NCBI RefSeq assembly: GCF_041734735.1 | Contig: NC_134899.1 | Location: 6,160,149 to 6,224,148 of the forward strand | Origin: Babylonia areolata | Lineage: Eukaryota > Mollusca > Gastropoda > Neogastropoda > Buccinidae | Length of the DNA stretch: 64,000 nt | Direction: 5' to 3' | Shown here: piece by piece, positions 22,645-33,429 of the stretch | Layout of the letters: each line of letters opens with the position of its first letter | Position numbering within the stretch: the stretch's first letter is position 1 | Notes under the pieces: model-generated | What the model was told of the DNA's origin: nothing | The model's database searches: none | The model's input: the letters and a program-made list of their open reading frames with translations, nothing else | Position numbers and translations under genes: made by a program

Positions 22645-22757
22645 CAGCGGTCATAACTGTGACCATTTGTTGACAATGACATGATGGAGGAAAATATTCT
22701 TCGGCGGTCATAACTGTGACCATTTGTTGACAATGACATGATGGAGGAAAATATTCA
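22645..22757. repeat. 57-bp tandem duplication
   Basis: Two nearly identical units (GCGGTCATAACTGTGACC through GGAGGAAAATATTC) start at about 22647 and 22704. Each holds the inverted repeat GGTCA-N6-TGACC. The duplication lies at the edge of the copia-type fossil. Confidence 0.9.
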
Positions 22758-22759
22758 AT

Positions 22760-23840
22760 CTGCCGAACAAACGTTACTTTCTCACAGCATAACAGAAATC
22801 ACGTCCATTTCTCCTGAACAGTGGCTGAAAGAGCAATATATTCTGCCTCACAAGTGGACAAGGCTACTGTTGGCTGTTTTCTGGATTTCCAAGAAATGAG
22901 AGGTCCCGTCTTGGACAGGGAAAAACAGTATCCAGTAGTGATGCGTCTATCTTCAGAGGATGACGCCCAGTCAGCATCAGTAGCCTATCAATGACAAGCT
23001 TTCATAATTTTTTTCCAGAAAATCAGCCCATAGTCCATAGTACCTTTCAAATACCTCAGTACATGTTTCACAGCAACCCAATGAGAAGTTAGAGGTTTTG
23101 ATAAATGTTGTGACAGTTTGTTGACAATCCAACTGATGTCAGGCCTGGTACAAATCATGATGTAGATCAAAGTACCCACAATTTCACGGTGTTTTTTTTT
23201 TTTCTTTTCTTTTTTTTTCTTCTATCAATTGGATCATCATCCTCACTGTTCTCAATTCTTTGTTCACAAGGAGTAGAAATTGGCTTCCAATCGGTCATGC
23301 CAAATTTTTCCAACATTTTTTCAATGTATTTTTTTCTGGCTCATCTTTACATACCCCTCACCCTGTTCAAAATCCATACCCAGAAAGTAAGAGAGTTTAC
23401 CGAAATCTTTCATCCGGAATCTGTCTTTGAAAATCTGTTTGTTCTCAGACAACAACTTGTCACTGTTTGCACCCACTTTCAGGTCATCAATCCATACAAC
23501 AATGACAACCATTTTGTCTTTATCATGTTTTATGTAGACGCAATGGTCAGTCGGACTCTGGACAAATTTGTTTTGTCCAAATGTCTGTGAAGCATGTTAT
23601 TTCAGTTTCTGCCAGAGTGTTTCAAGCCATATAATGATGTGTTTAGCTTATAAACATGTTTCTCTCCATTTTTTGATTGAGTTTGAAAACCCTCTGGTTG
23701 TTCTATGTAAATTTCACAATCAATTGGCGCGTTTAAATACGCACTCTTTATATCCATTTGGTGCAGAAACATATCTCGCATTATCATTTTGCAGTACCTT
23801 TTTCATGCATATTCCACATTTACCATCATCATTAACATGA
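22760..23840 (-). mobile_element. Ty1/copia LTR retrotransposon fossil (RT and RNase H part)
   Basis: The minus strand shows remembered Ty1/copia blocks: an RT start (HQMDIKSAYLNAPID), a later RT block (WIDDLKVGAN), and the connection segment (TRPDISWIVNKLSQHLSKP). An RNase H-like region follows to the left. Gag, protease, integrase and LTRs were not recognised, so this is an internal fragment. It is broken in several places and looks old. Confidence 0.8.
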
Positions 23841-24555
23841 GACTTGGCTGTTGTTGCAGAACATTATGGAATCTGGTTGTTGGCTGCTTTAGTTGCTGAT
23901 TCCGTTCACTCCATTGCAGCAACTACACCTTGTTTCTTAGGGTTTGCGAACGGTTTGTTACCTACAGATGCCCACTTCTTTCTTGTATTATATGGCATTC
24001 GAAAATCTTTCAGCAACAACAATAATAGCATAAGCAGCAATAGTTGACACCGTCGGAACCACAATAACCTCAGGCAAAATATAGTAAAAAGTCTTACTCA
24101 CCAGTTTACGGACATATGAAAACTATGTTCTAAGTACTCCAGGACAGACATTAATGAATGAAGACACAAAAACAGTCTCTCAGTAGGGTAATCTCACTTC
24201 GAAAACTGCGCAATTTCGATGGCCGCCATCTTGAAGAAACGGTCGGTCGAATGTACTCACACTGACACAACTTCCAAGTTTCTTGTGTATATTCTGTGTC
24301 CTAAAACAGGAGAAACGTTTGCCAGATGCCCTTAATATTTGATTGCAATTAATCTCTAAGACTGTCGCTAATTTCCACAAGAAAAAAAAAACTTGAAAAT
24401 TCTGAAGAGCCCAAACCACCTAGGCACGTCTAGGTATCAATGCCCCATTTTGATATGTTAAAGTCGAATATTTTCAGCGTGTATTTCAGTCATTTTCTTT
24501 CCTTTTGCTTTTTTTTCCTTCGTGTTGTTACATCGTTGCTTTCCTACACTATCAC
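23841..24555. other. no gene recognised
   Basis: A GCCGCCATCTTGAAG motif at 24222-24236 (YY1-type core on the minus strand) is the only notable short signal. No coding frame is supported. Confidence 0.45.
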
Positions 24556-24557
24556 TT

Positions 24558-25660
24558 CAGGTTCAGGTTCAGGTTAGGGGCGATGCGAAGCATGGTAGCC
24601 TCATCCCCATCGGATTTCGTTATTATTTGGTTAGGTACTCACAAGCCCAGGCTCACCTTTGACCATTAAACATTATTTCCTTTATAATATCGTGGCCATC
24701 AATAAGATTTTGAAGGCATTTAATGATTTATGTTACGTGCACGTTTGATACCTGGGGTTAGTCTGTTCCACTTTCCAGTTGTTACTCTAACTAAAAACAC
24801 ATTTTCAAATGTTGCTATTATGATGTTGCTTCTTGCTTCTGAAATTTGTCAGTACTGTTACGGGTGACAATGTTAGTTTGTGGGTTAATAAAGAAACATG
24901 CTTTGTCATTGGCAACAACATTATTATGTATCTTATACGCTTGGATCGAATTACTTCGTACCCTTCATGCTTTAAGGAAGGGAAGCTTGAGATATTTTAG
25001 CCTTTCTTCATAAGAAAAATCCTTTATTTTATGGACTTATTTTGTTGCTCGTCTTTGTACACCTTCAATTGTTGCAGATTGACGCTTTAGTTTAGTGAAC
25101 CAAACCGAGTTTGCATATATTCTAATATAGGTCTTACCAATGCTTTATACAACCTTAAACTTGTACTGTTGTCAAGAAACGTGAAGGTACGCTTGCTTAT
25201 ACCAATTCTGAGGTTTGCCTTATCCATTATGCATGCAGTGAATATGCTTGTCAAAGAGTAGGTTTGTTGTTTTTTTGTTTTGTTTTTTGTTTTTTGTTTT
25301 TTTATCAAAAATGATTCCTGAATCATTTTCTTCTTCACATTTTCAACATTAAACTCTTTTTCACCAATTTTCTGTAAGTAGTCATGTTTACGGTTTTTTG
25401 CCACCAATATGGAGCACTTTGCACTTGGTAGTATTAGAATATAGTTTCCATGTGTCTGTCCATTCCACTAGTGAATCTATGCCTCTTTGCAATATTTGGT
25501 ATACTAGAGGGGGTGTGTATAGTTTAATGTCATCAGCAAATATTTTACAAGTGTTATTTACTGGTTGTGAAAGATCATTTATTAATTTTTAAAAAAAGTA
25601 ATGAGAATGGGTCTCAGTATACTGCCTTGGGGGGTTTCCACGCAGGACATTCGCACCACT
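24558..25660 (-). mobile_element. CR1-like LINE, 3' part (copy C)
   Basis: The minus strand starts in RT domain 5 (TPQGSILRPILI), continues with KIFADDIKLYTPPLVYQIL and DSLVEWTDTWKLY, then NLRIGISKRTFTFLDNSTSL and RLYKALVRPILEY. The 3' UTR resembles copy A (GATGAGGCTACC, GCCCCTAACCTGAACC) and ends in (CCTGAA)n at 24560-24578. Frame changes are present. Its 5' break lies next to the tail of the SINE at 25672. Confidence 0.85.
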
Positions 25661-25671
25661 TGATTAAGTAT

Positions 25672-26042
25672 TCTCCTTCTTCTTCGTTCGTGGGCTGCAA
25701 CTCCCACGTTTACTCGTGTGTACACGAGTGGGCTTTTATGTGTATGATCGTTTTTACCCCGCCATATAAGCAGCCGTACTCCATTTTCGGGGGTGTGCAT
25801 GTAGTGTATGATCTTGTTTCCATAACCCACCGAACGCTGACATGGATTACAGGATCTTTAACGTGCGTATTTGATCTTCTGCATGCGTATACACACGAAA
25901 ACGGGTTCAGGCAGAAGCAGGTCTGCACATATGTTAACCTGGGAGATCGGAAAAATCTGCACCCTTTACCCACCCGGCGTCGTTACCGAGATTTGAACCC
26001 GGGCCCCTCAGATTGAAAGTCCAACACTTTAACCACTCGGCT
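25672..26042 (-). mobile_element. tRNA-derived SINE, near full length (family S2)
   Basis: Reading the minus strand from 26042, the head has an A box in AGCCGAGTGGTTAAAG and a B box in CCCGGGTTCAAATCTCGG. The spacing and the G-rich variable region resemble class II (Leu/Ser-type) tRNAs. A body of about 290 bp follows, with the internal inverted motif CTCGTGTACACACGAG, and ends in a (GAA)n tail at 25673-25690. A second, truncated copy lies at 19164. RNA polymerase III would transcribe an active copy; a partner LINE would supply RT. Confidence 0.85.
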
Positions 26043-26099
26043 GTTTATTCAGTATTGAAGGACAAATATTCGGAAAAATAATGTTTTAGCAACAGAATC

Positions 26100-26312
26100 G
26101 TACCGTACTGAAATGCCCTACCACTGCAAATCTCCTTGAACAGGTAAAAAGTATCAGCAAGTTGAAATTCTTATATAATGAATGATAAAATTCATCATTA
26201 CTCCTGAGCAAATACACTGGCAACTCCAATTGATGTTATGTTAAACGTAGACACTAAAAAACCGTGAGGCTTATGGAACGTCCCAAGACCTGAATTGAAC
26301 TGAACTGAACTG
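26100..26312 (+). mobile_element. CR1-like LINE 3' end (copy D)
   Basis: Sequence with ACCGTGAGGCTT at 26261-26272 then CCTGAATTGAACTGAACTGA. The hairpin-plus-tail layout matches copies A and E, with a (CTGAA)n-like tail. Little coding sequence remains. Confidence 0.6.
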
Positions 26313-26426
26313 GCAATCCTACCGTTCAGAAGAGTACGTAAATTGATGCTGTAAACGGAAGCAAACGTTTTTAGCAATGTATTTTGGATCCTGGTGTCAA
26401 ATGAAGGTAATCCAGTTTAGAATGCC

Positions 26427-26550
26427 GGTAGTAGTAGTAGTAGTAGTAATAGCAGTAGTGGTGTAGGGACTGGCAGGTTGTCTGCCTAGGTCTCGCGGCC
26501 TTTTTTTTTATGTCCCCTTCAATATCTGCCTCTTTTTCTTCATTTGTGGG
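26427..26550 (-). mobile_element. CR1-like LINE 3' end with (CTA)n tail, second copy
   Basis: Matches 21858-21950: the GGACTGGCAG and CTGCCTAGGTCTCGCGGCC blocks next to a TAG/GTA repeat. Minus orientation with the tail at the left. Confidence 0.6.
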
Positions 26551-26734
26551 ATACGCTATTTTGCTGCCTAATTTATGAACAAGATATTCCCTCCTTACCT
26601 GCTGATAATACATGAAAAAAAAGTTAGCGTTACTGTTCACGTTTATCATGATAGTACTATTTTCTTAACACTTAAATAGTTGGGAAAAACAGACATGACA
26701 ATGGCAGAATTATACTGATAAAAATAGCCCTTTC

Positions 26735-26737
26735 AAC

Positions 26738-26773
<36 letters not shown>

Positions 26774-26792
26774 GTATGTATATGTATATATA
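26735..26792. repeat. (TA)n/(TATG)n microsatellite
   Basis: TA run followed by TATG repeats. Confidence 0.9.
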
Positions 26793-28107
26793 CACACATT
26801 AGGTAAAAAGTTTAGATAAGGTGATTTATGGTATATATTCTCTGACTGTGGATGTATTATGATAGAAAACTGCTTTAACTCAGAATCGAAAGTTTCAGTA
26901 TGCTCGTACGCCTTCATTGTATATTTAGGAGATCTCACGACTTTTCTGAGCAAACTTTCACACGAAAAGCTTGGGTTGGACAAGCTGTGAGTGAACAAAG
27001 TTCACTTCTGCATTACAGTTGCCTGCCACATGCGTCCACTTGTGTCTTGGTTGAGGTTAAATTTTATTTTTGTTGTCTTGATTTGGACGGCACTGATGTT
27101 CCGTATTCGTCAGTTCAAGTGACACAAGATGCTCGCGGAAAAGAGTCACTTCAGGTTTATGTCCCTGGAAAAGTTTGTCTTGTTGTCTCTCAGTTTAATC
27201 AGTATATATACAATCACTCCTCAAAGTCAGTGCACTGAATGACGAATCTACACGTAAGGAGTTTGTAAACATGTGCGTGTAAAAGTGTGGATCCATATTG
27301 TCTGGAATCTCGGGCCAGAAACTCTATGCTCCATGCAATTGATGTTCCATGCATGTATGGAATGCCCGGCCGGTTTTTTTTTCTTTCCGTTTAAAGGAAA
27401 CAGGGCATCAAATATCCAGTTTGGATATCCGGTTGATCTTCATATGTGCCTTAAAGGTTTGCAACAATAGGAGACACTGGCAAGCCACCGCAGTTCCATG
27501 TTTCTGTCATGTCGCCTCTCAAGTTGAACTAAGTGCAGAGAAGATACGACTCCTAGAGATCGAGTAGTTGTTATTGGTTCATCTCACTGTCAGTTTAACT
27601 CTGGCCCGCACCCTGACCAACGTTTCGCTCATCTCTAGGTGGGACTGATGTGGATTGAAACCAGGCAAAATCTTGTCAGGATGGATATTGACTCATGAGT
27701 GGTCCGACTATCAGTACACACCTTGGTTGAACCTGATGCGGATGACTCGACCCTCACTCAAAGTCAAACGCGGAACGAGCAACAAATATAACCAACATAC
27801 ACCGTGGACGATAAAACAGACCACACCCAATGGAGTAAACATATATGGTGGACGATACTAAGAGAACACACCCAACGGAGAATAAAGGACAAAGGCCGTG
27901 CAAGAGCTCAACGCTGAAAAGCTCTTTTATGAATCAGCTTAGATCCAACAACAAAGAATGCAAATTATCATCGCTCCTTTAAACAATAAATTGACAACTT
28001 CAGTGCGAAGGAAATGTGAAGAAAGAGTGTAACTTGCAGTCACTCACTTCAATCTTTCGTCCGGATTCAACAAAATAGGACCTCTATATTTATCATTCAC
28101 AACTGAT
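26793..28107. other. no gene recognised
   Basis: About 1.3 kb with one open plus-strand frame of 113 codons (26900-27238) that I do not recognise. It has no conserved motif, no splice context and ordinary codon make-up. I make no functional claim. Confidence 0.4.
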
Positions 28108-28109
28108 AT

Positions 28110-28425
28110 CCTTTTCAGAAGATTAAAACTAAGGTCAGGCATCTGCTTGGCAGATGTGGTGTAGCGTATATGGATTTGTCCGAACGCAGTGACGCCTCCT
28201 TGAGCTACTGAAACTGAAACTGATATCCTAGTTAGGAATGAGCTGTGTAACATAACATCATTATTCAACCAAGTTCTTTATCTTGTTACTTTGTAGTAGT
28301 TTGAAAACTAATGATGTTAATTAAGCACCGTATCAACAGAAAAAGAAAAGATTCTATGATGGTAAAGCTGTTAGAGTTAAGATTTTCTTGTGGAGTTAAG
28401 ATTTTCTTGTGGAGTTATTGCTTGG

Positions 28426-28468
<43 letters not shown>

Positions 28469-28530
28469 ATTTATAAATTTTAGATCTATTCATGAAAAGC
28501 GATTCCTTTAGTTTTAATCTTCTGAAAAGG
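28110..28530. repeat. 23-bp perfect inverted repeat enclosing a SINE tail
   Basis: The 23 bases at 28110-28132 (CCTTTTCAGAAGATTAAAAC, then TAA) recur exactly in reverse complement at 28508-28530. The enclosed ~375 bp holds the S1-type module, a 17-bp tandem duplication (GATTTTCTTGTGGAGTT) near 28381 and a TG run. It could be a small foldback or MITE-like structure. Confidence 0.7.
28133..28222 (+). mobile_element. isolated copy of the S1/Nimb 3' module
   Basis: Begins GGTCAGGCATCTGCTTGG and runs through GTCCGAACGCAGTGACGCC and CTTGAGCTA to a (CTGAAA)n tail. It starts just where similarity between the S1 element (3.7 kb) and the LINE 3' ends begins, so the module can occur alone. Confidence 0.85.
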
Positions 28531-29424
28531 CTGAGATAGAAATGGCAGTAACCAAGGGAGCTAAGCTTATGGATTGTACTTACCCATGCTTTGATTATGA
28601 AGTTAATTAATTCCTTAAATTTTAACGATGGCTCTTAGTCTTACTAGTTGCTCTCTGTATTACCACTTCTTGCTCGGCTTTGATATGCTCAGCTCCGCAA
28701 ATCTACCATTGTGCGGCTTGCCGGCAGACTAACAATGAAGCCGGCCTATCAGCTCTCACCTTGCAAAGTCTAAGGTTACAAAGTTCAGCTTGGACTTCTC
28801 CAACGTCAGGCATTGATTTGGATCTAAATTTACCGTCTGTAAATTTGTGTATATGACGTGTAGTTATACTGTAACCAAAACATCCATAGACATCTGTTAC
28901 ATCGACGACCTCATGTTCGTTATCTGGATGTTCTCGATCTGTGAATACAACAAGAACAAAACTGAGTGCATCGCAACTTCTTACTTGTGTACAATGGCTT
29001 CCTGAACTAAGGTATGATTGTCATTTTTTCTAAGCTTCTAAGCTTCGTTGTGACCAAAATTCAGCTGTTTCTGTTAGAGTGGTAGCAGACTACTTTGAAA
29101 GGGTATGAAAGATTTTTTGAAACTGGGAACCCTCTATTAGAATGATAGACTGTGTAATTCAGTCATGCCTCCATTTACTCTTAAGTTGAAATTGAGTGTG
29201 TTGATAAGGAAACAAACAAGTGGATGAATGAATGAATAGATAGATAAATACGAGTTGATTTATTAGCAGGTTTGTCATGACACGCCAGTGTAAGTGATTG
29301 ACTACTGAAAATGCACAGGACTGGTATGTTCAGACAAACGGGCGCGATATCATAGTGGCTGGAGGGTGAGTTTGAAATCCGAAGGTATTGGTTTCGAATA
29401 GTTGTGCAAAAGTAACAAAGAAGA
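28531..29424. other. no gene recognised
   Basis: No motif or repeat could be identified. Confidence 0.45.
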
Positions 29425-29485
29425 ACAAGAGGCAAGGCCTTCAAGACTCGCTTGTGACACGCGCAATATCCAGTAACGGAATCAC
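29425..29485 (+). mobile_element. 5' end fragment of the GACTCACTTGTG TIR repeat
   Basis: AGGCAAGGCCTTCAAGACTC followed by GCTTGTGAC is the left end of the repeat seen whole at 55.94-56.43 kb. Similarity is lost after about 60 bp. Confidence 0.6.
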
Positions 29486-29582
29486 AAGAAAAAAAAAGAT
29501 TAAAAAAAATCGTTAAAATCGGTCCTATATTAAATATTGATAAGCTTTCAAATTTTCTTTTGTTTTCTTTTAAAACAACGGG

Positions 29583-29660
29583 CCTGCTAGCTGGATCGAA
29601 CCACGAATGTTCTGTTCAGAAACAAGTCTTCTAATCCCCAACGCTACGCCGCACGATACA
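29583..29660 (-). mobile_element. tRNA-like SINE head
   Basis: The minus strand has GGCGTAGCGTTGGGG (A-box like) and GTGGTTCGATCCAGC (perfect B box) 33 bases apart, as in a tRNA. The acceptor and T stems do not pair well, so it is not a working tRNA gene. A pol III-type SINE head is the best reading. Confidence 0.5.
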
Positions 29661-30335
29661 AATATGATTGTATTTGAACTTTTGAAGTAATAACACCATT
29701 TAAATCATATTTTCTTGACATATCTCGGTTGTTTGATGAATAAATTCTTTTAATTCGGCCGTAAGGGAGATGGTGACATCGCCCCAGGCACACTGCAACA
29801 TATATAGATCAGCATAAACAAACCCGACACTGCAAGAACCGTTAGATTCAAGTTCATTGAGTTAATTCAGTATCCTCTTTAGAATATTCATATTCAGTAA
29901 ACACGTCGATGGTGTAGTTAGTGTCATTGCATGTGTTCTGTCCAGAATTTGTATTTCTTTTCTTGTAATTGCGAACAAGTTAACTGATGTCATACCGTCT
30001 TCTTACCACGATTCAAAGATTCAAAGAAATTAAATGCTTTTGCCCCTTTTGGGGTGTGGAGGATACAGTAACAGTACATATGCATTGAATCACAACACGC
30101 GGGCTAATGATAATGATTTGCAACAAAACAAATCAAACTTAAACATAATGACAAATATATTTTAGGTTTAACTAAAATAACACACCCTTTCCAAATTTTA
30201 TGAATTTACTTAAATTAAGCTGCGTTTTCTTCCCAGCACTAAATGAATTGCATAAACCGAACATTGACATATGTGATTTTTATTTATGTGGTAGCAATTT
30301 ATTTCGAATTACAGTACTTTTGGGACATTCTAAAA
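29661..30335. other. no gene recognised
   Basis: A-T rich; nothing supported until the LINE starts. Confidence 0.45.
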
Positions 30336-32935
30336 CAAAATGAAATTCATCCCCAACAGTTACCAGAAGCACGAGGAAATTAAAAAGTACCACAAAGTCT
30401 GTATAATGGGCGACTTTAATTTCTCATCAGTAAACTGGAATGGCCAATGGACAAATGAAGAAGATAATGAAGTAATTGAAAGCATTCGTGATGCTTTTCT
30501 CATTCAGAAAATATCACATCCCACTAGGCACAGAGATGGACAGCAGTCCACCAGGCCTGATCTCATACTGGTTAATGAGAACAGCCTGATCTCTAACATA
30601 GACCATAGAGCACTGCTTGGTTTGAGTGACCATGAGGTACTTATTTTCCAAATGTATGTAGCAAAAGCTAAACTCAACCAAGAAGACTGTCCAAAATATA
30701 TATTAATTTACGGAAAGGTAACAACAACGACCTCAGACTGGAAGGAAGTGAAATAGATTGGAGCACTCTTGATGACATGGATGTAAATACGTGCTGGTCT
30801 CATGTAATGGGAATGGACAGACATATACCAAAGGTGAAAGTAAAAAGGTCAGCTACTACGTCTAAAGCCAAACCAAAATGGATGGACAGGAAAAACTTGA
30901 GACAAATCAAGAAAAAGTATAATACTTTTGAAAGATACCTCGAAACTAAATCTGGTATAGACAACCAGAGATACATTATTGAGAGAAATCTCTCGAAGAG
31001 AATGATTAAAAATGCAAAGAAAGGGTATGAGAGAAAAATTGCTTACCAAGCAAAGAGTAACCCTAAAAACTTCTGGAAATACGTGCGAGATAAATTGAGG
31101 ATAAACACAAGTATCAACGCTTGGAAAAGGGACTCGGGTGAAATGGCAGTAACTGACTCTGAGAAAGCAGAAACACTAAATGACTTCTTCTCAAGTGTAT
31201 TTACTTGTGAGAAAGTAGACAATCTACCCAACATGATCAAATCTCCAAAGCTAGAAGGCATAACTCTTTCAAAGAGTCACCCCAACAGTGGTGGAGGCTA
31301 AGCTTAAAAATCTTGACCCCTCTAAGGCTCAGGGACCTGATAGAATTCCGGCCAAAACACTGAAGGAACTCAGTAAGGAACTATCAATTCCTTTCAGCGT
31401 ACTGTTCAACAAATCCTTCGAGACGGGAAGTATCCCAGATGACTGGAAAGCTGCTGATGTTGTTGCCATATTCAAAAAGGGCTCCAAACAAGACCCGAGT
31501 AACTATAGGCCAGTCAGCCTCACCTGTGTTATATGCAAGGTACTAGAGTCAATTGTGAGGGATGTTATTCTAACATATTTTAATGATTTTAAACATCTTG
31601 CTGACTGTCAACATGGCTTTCGAAATAAAAGATCCTGCATGACCCAACTGATTCAAGTAATGGACGACTTGACTGCACTTACTGATGACAGAAAATCAAT
31701 AGATATAGTGTATTTAGACTTCCCTAAAGCTTTTGACTCAGTACCGCATAAAAGACTACTGATCAAATTGAAAAATTATGGAATTGATGGATCCCTCCTT
31801 GACTGGATTAAAAACTTCCTGACTGACCGAAGACAGAGAGTGAGAGTGGGGTCAGCATTCTCTTCGGACAAACCGACTTTAAGTGGTATTCCACAGGGGA
31901 GCATTTTAGGCCCAGTCCTTTTTACCATATTCATCAATGACTTACCGGACGTGATATCGAGTACATGCCAAATTTTTGCTGACGATACGAAGATTTACGG
32001 GGACTCAAACAATTACTCTGACATCCAAAGGGACCTTGATAATGTGCAAGACTGGTCGCATAAATGGAACTTGTATTTCAATGTCCAAAAATGTAAAGTA
32101 CTGCATATAGGCAAGAAAAACCTCAGACTGACTACACAATGAAAATGGGTGATTCAAATGAAATGATTCAAAAATGCTCAGAAGAAAAAGACCTTGGTGT
32201 TACCTTCGACTGCGATCTTAGTTTTGACCCACACATACAGAAAGCGATTAGTAAAGCTAACCAAATGACGGGGTTGGTAAGACGATCTTTCTCCTTTATT
32301 GATAAAGACATGTTCCTGAAGCTATACAAAGCGCTTATCAGACCACACGTGGAGTACGGTAATGTTATCTAGTACCCCTTGCTTAAAAGACAATCTTCGT
32401 CGGTAGAAAAGGTACGGAGAAGAGCGACTAAGATATTGCCAGAATGCAGAAACATGACTTACGATGAAAGACTAAGACACCTTGGGTTACCATCTCTAAA
32501 AGCCAGAAGGGTGAGAGGAGACCTGATCCAAGCATACAAAATATTTCACCAAGTGGACGACATTGATTTCGACTCTCTATTTCAGTTGAGTAAATCTGAC
32601 ATCACTAGAGGCAATGCAGGCAAATTGTTTGTTCCGTTTTCTAACACTAACCTGAGGAAACATTCATCTGCTATCAGAGTGGTTGGCAAATGGAATTCTC
32701 TTCCGACTAACATTAAACTTACTAACACTCTTAACAGTTTTAAGAGCCTCCGTGATGCAGATGCAAATTTTAAAGATATAGAATATGACTTTGATAACTG
32801 AGACTCTTCTCATACCAATCTATATGAAATTCTATATGTAACTGTAACACGCTGTGCTAAACGCCTTGAAAAATACTGGCAAATCAATTGACGGAGCACA
32901 AGAAAGCCGCGAGGCTATATAAGCTCCTACCTACC
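30336..32935 (+). mobile_element. CR1-like LINE, best preserved copy (copy E)
   Basis: About 2.6 kb, 5' truncated inside the endonuclease. In order: the AP-endonuclease end (VCIMGDFNFSSVNWN, RPDLILVNE, LSDHEVLIF), a basic linker, and the RT with GPDRIPAKTLKELSKELSIP, VYLDFPKAFDSVPH, SGIPQGSILGPVLFTIFIND and the catalytic FADDTKIYGD. The thumb EKDLGVTFDCDLSFDPHIQK and terminal GKWNSLPTNIKLTNTLNSFK follow. It is split into five overlapping or adjacent frames, so about four small changes have killed it. The 3' UTR has an AGCC-GCGA-GGCT hairpin (32905-32916) and a (CTAC)n tail. Confidence 0.93.
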
Positions 32936-33429
32936 TACCTTATATTCCTTGCAAATTCTGGTGTGTTTTTTTTCTGTTTTCGCCTTCTCTTTTTCCTATT
33001 TTGATCTGCAGTTTGAGGTTATTGGAACGAAACTTTATTAAAGGAAATAATTCTGTAATAATCTGGAAGTTGTGAGATGTATTTTTCTCGACTAAAGTTA
33101 GGACAGATTATTATTTGTACTATCTTCGAGCTATTTTCTCCTTGACTGAATGTACATATCGATTAGGTTTTGCGTGACATTTCGACAAAAGGAATCCTTA
33201 CTATGGAATGTTTGTGAAAACCGAACACAATCATAACCATTGTGAATCAAAATAATCTGTATAAAGCAGGATATGCTTTATATGATAATTTATCAATCAG
33301 TCCTGACCAAAACCGCACCATTGCACACTTTACAAGAACTGAAATGGGAAATATACCTGTTTCTCCAAGAAACATATTTGACATTGTGTTTCAGTGTAAA
33401 TGGAAAAGTGTTTTCAGAAACTTCATTTG
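32936..33429. other. no gene recognised
   Basis: Spacer between two LINEs in opposite orientation; no feature supported. Confidence 0.45.

Noticed and set aside
22760-23840. A complete LTR element
   Set aside because: Only RT and RNase H parts are readable, no LTRs or gag were found, and it is broken in several places; kept as a fossil.
25985-26042. A true tRNA-Leu or tRNA-Ser gene
   Set aside because: The tRNA-like part runs on into a SINE body with a GAA tail, and anticodon and acceptor arms are imperfect.
26900-27238. A 113-codon gene
   Set aside because: No known motif, no splice or start context, and a frame of this length is expected by chance in this DNA.
29583-29660. A true tRNA gene
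   Set aside because: A and B boxes are present at tRNA spacing, but acceptor and T stems do not pair.
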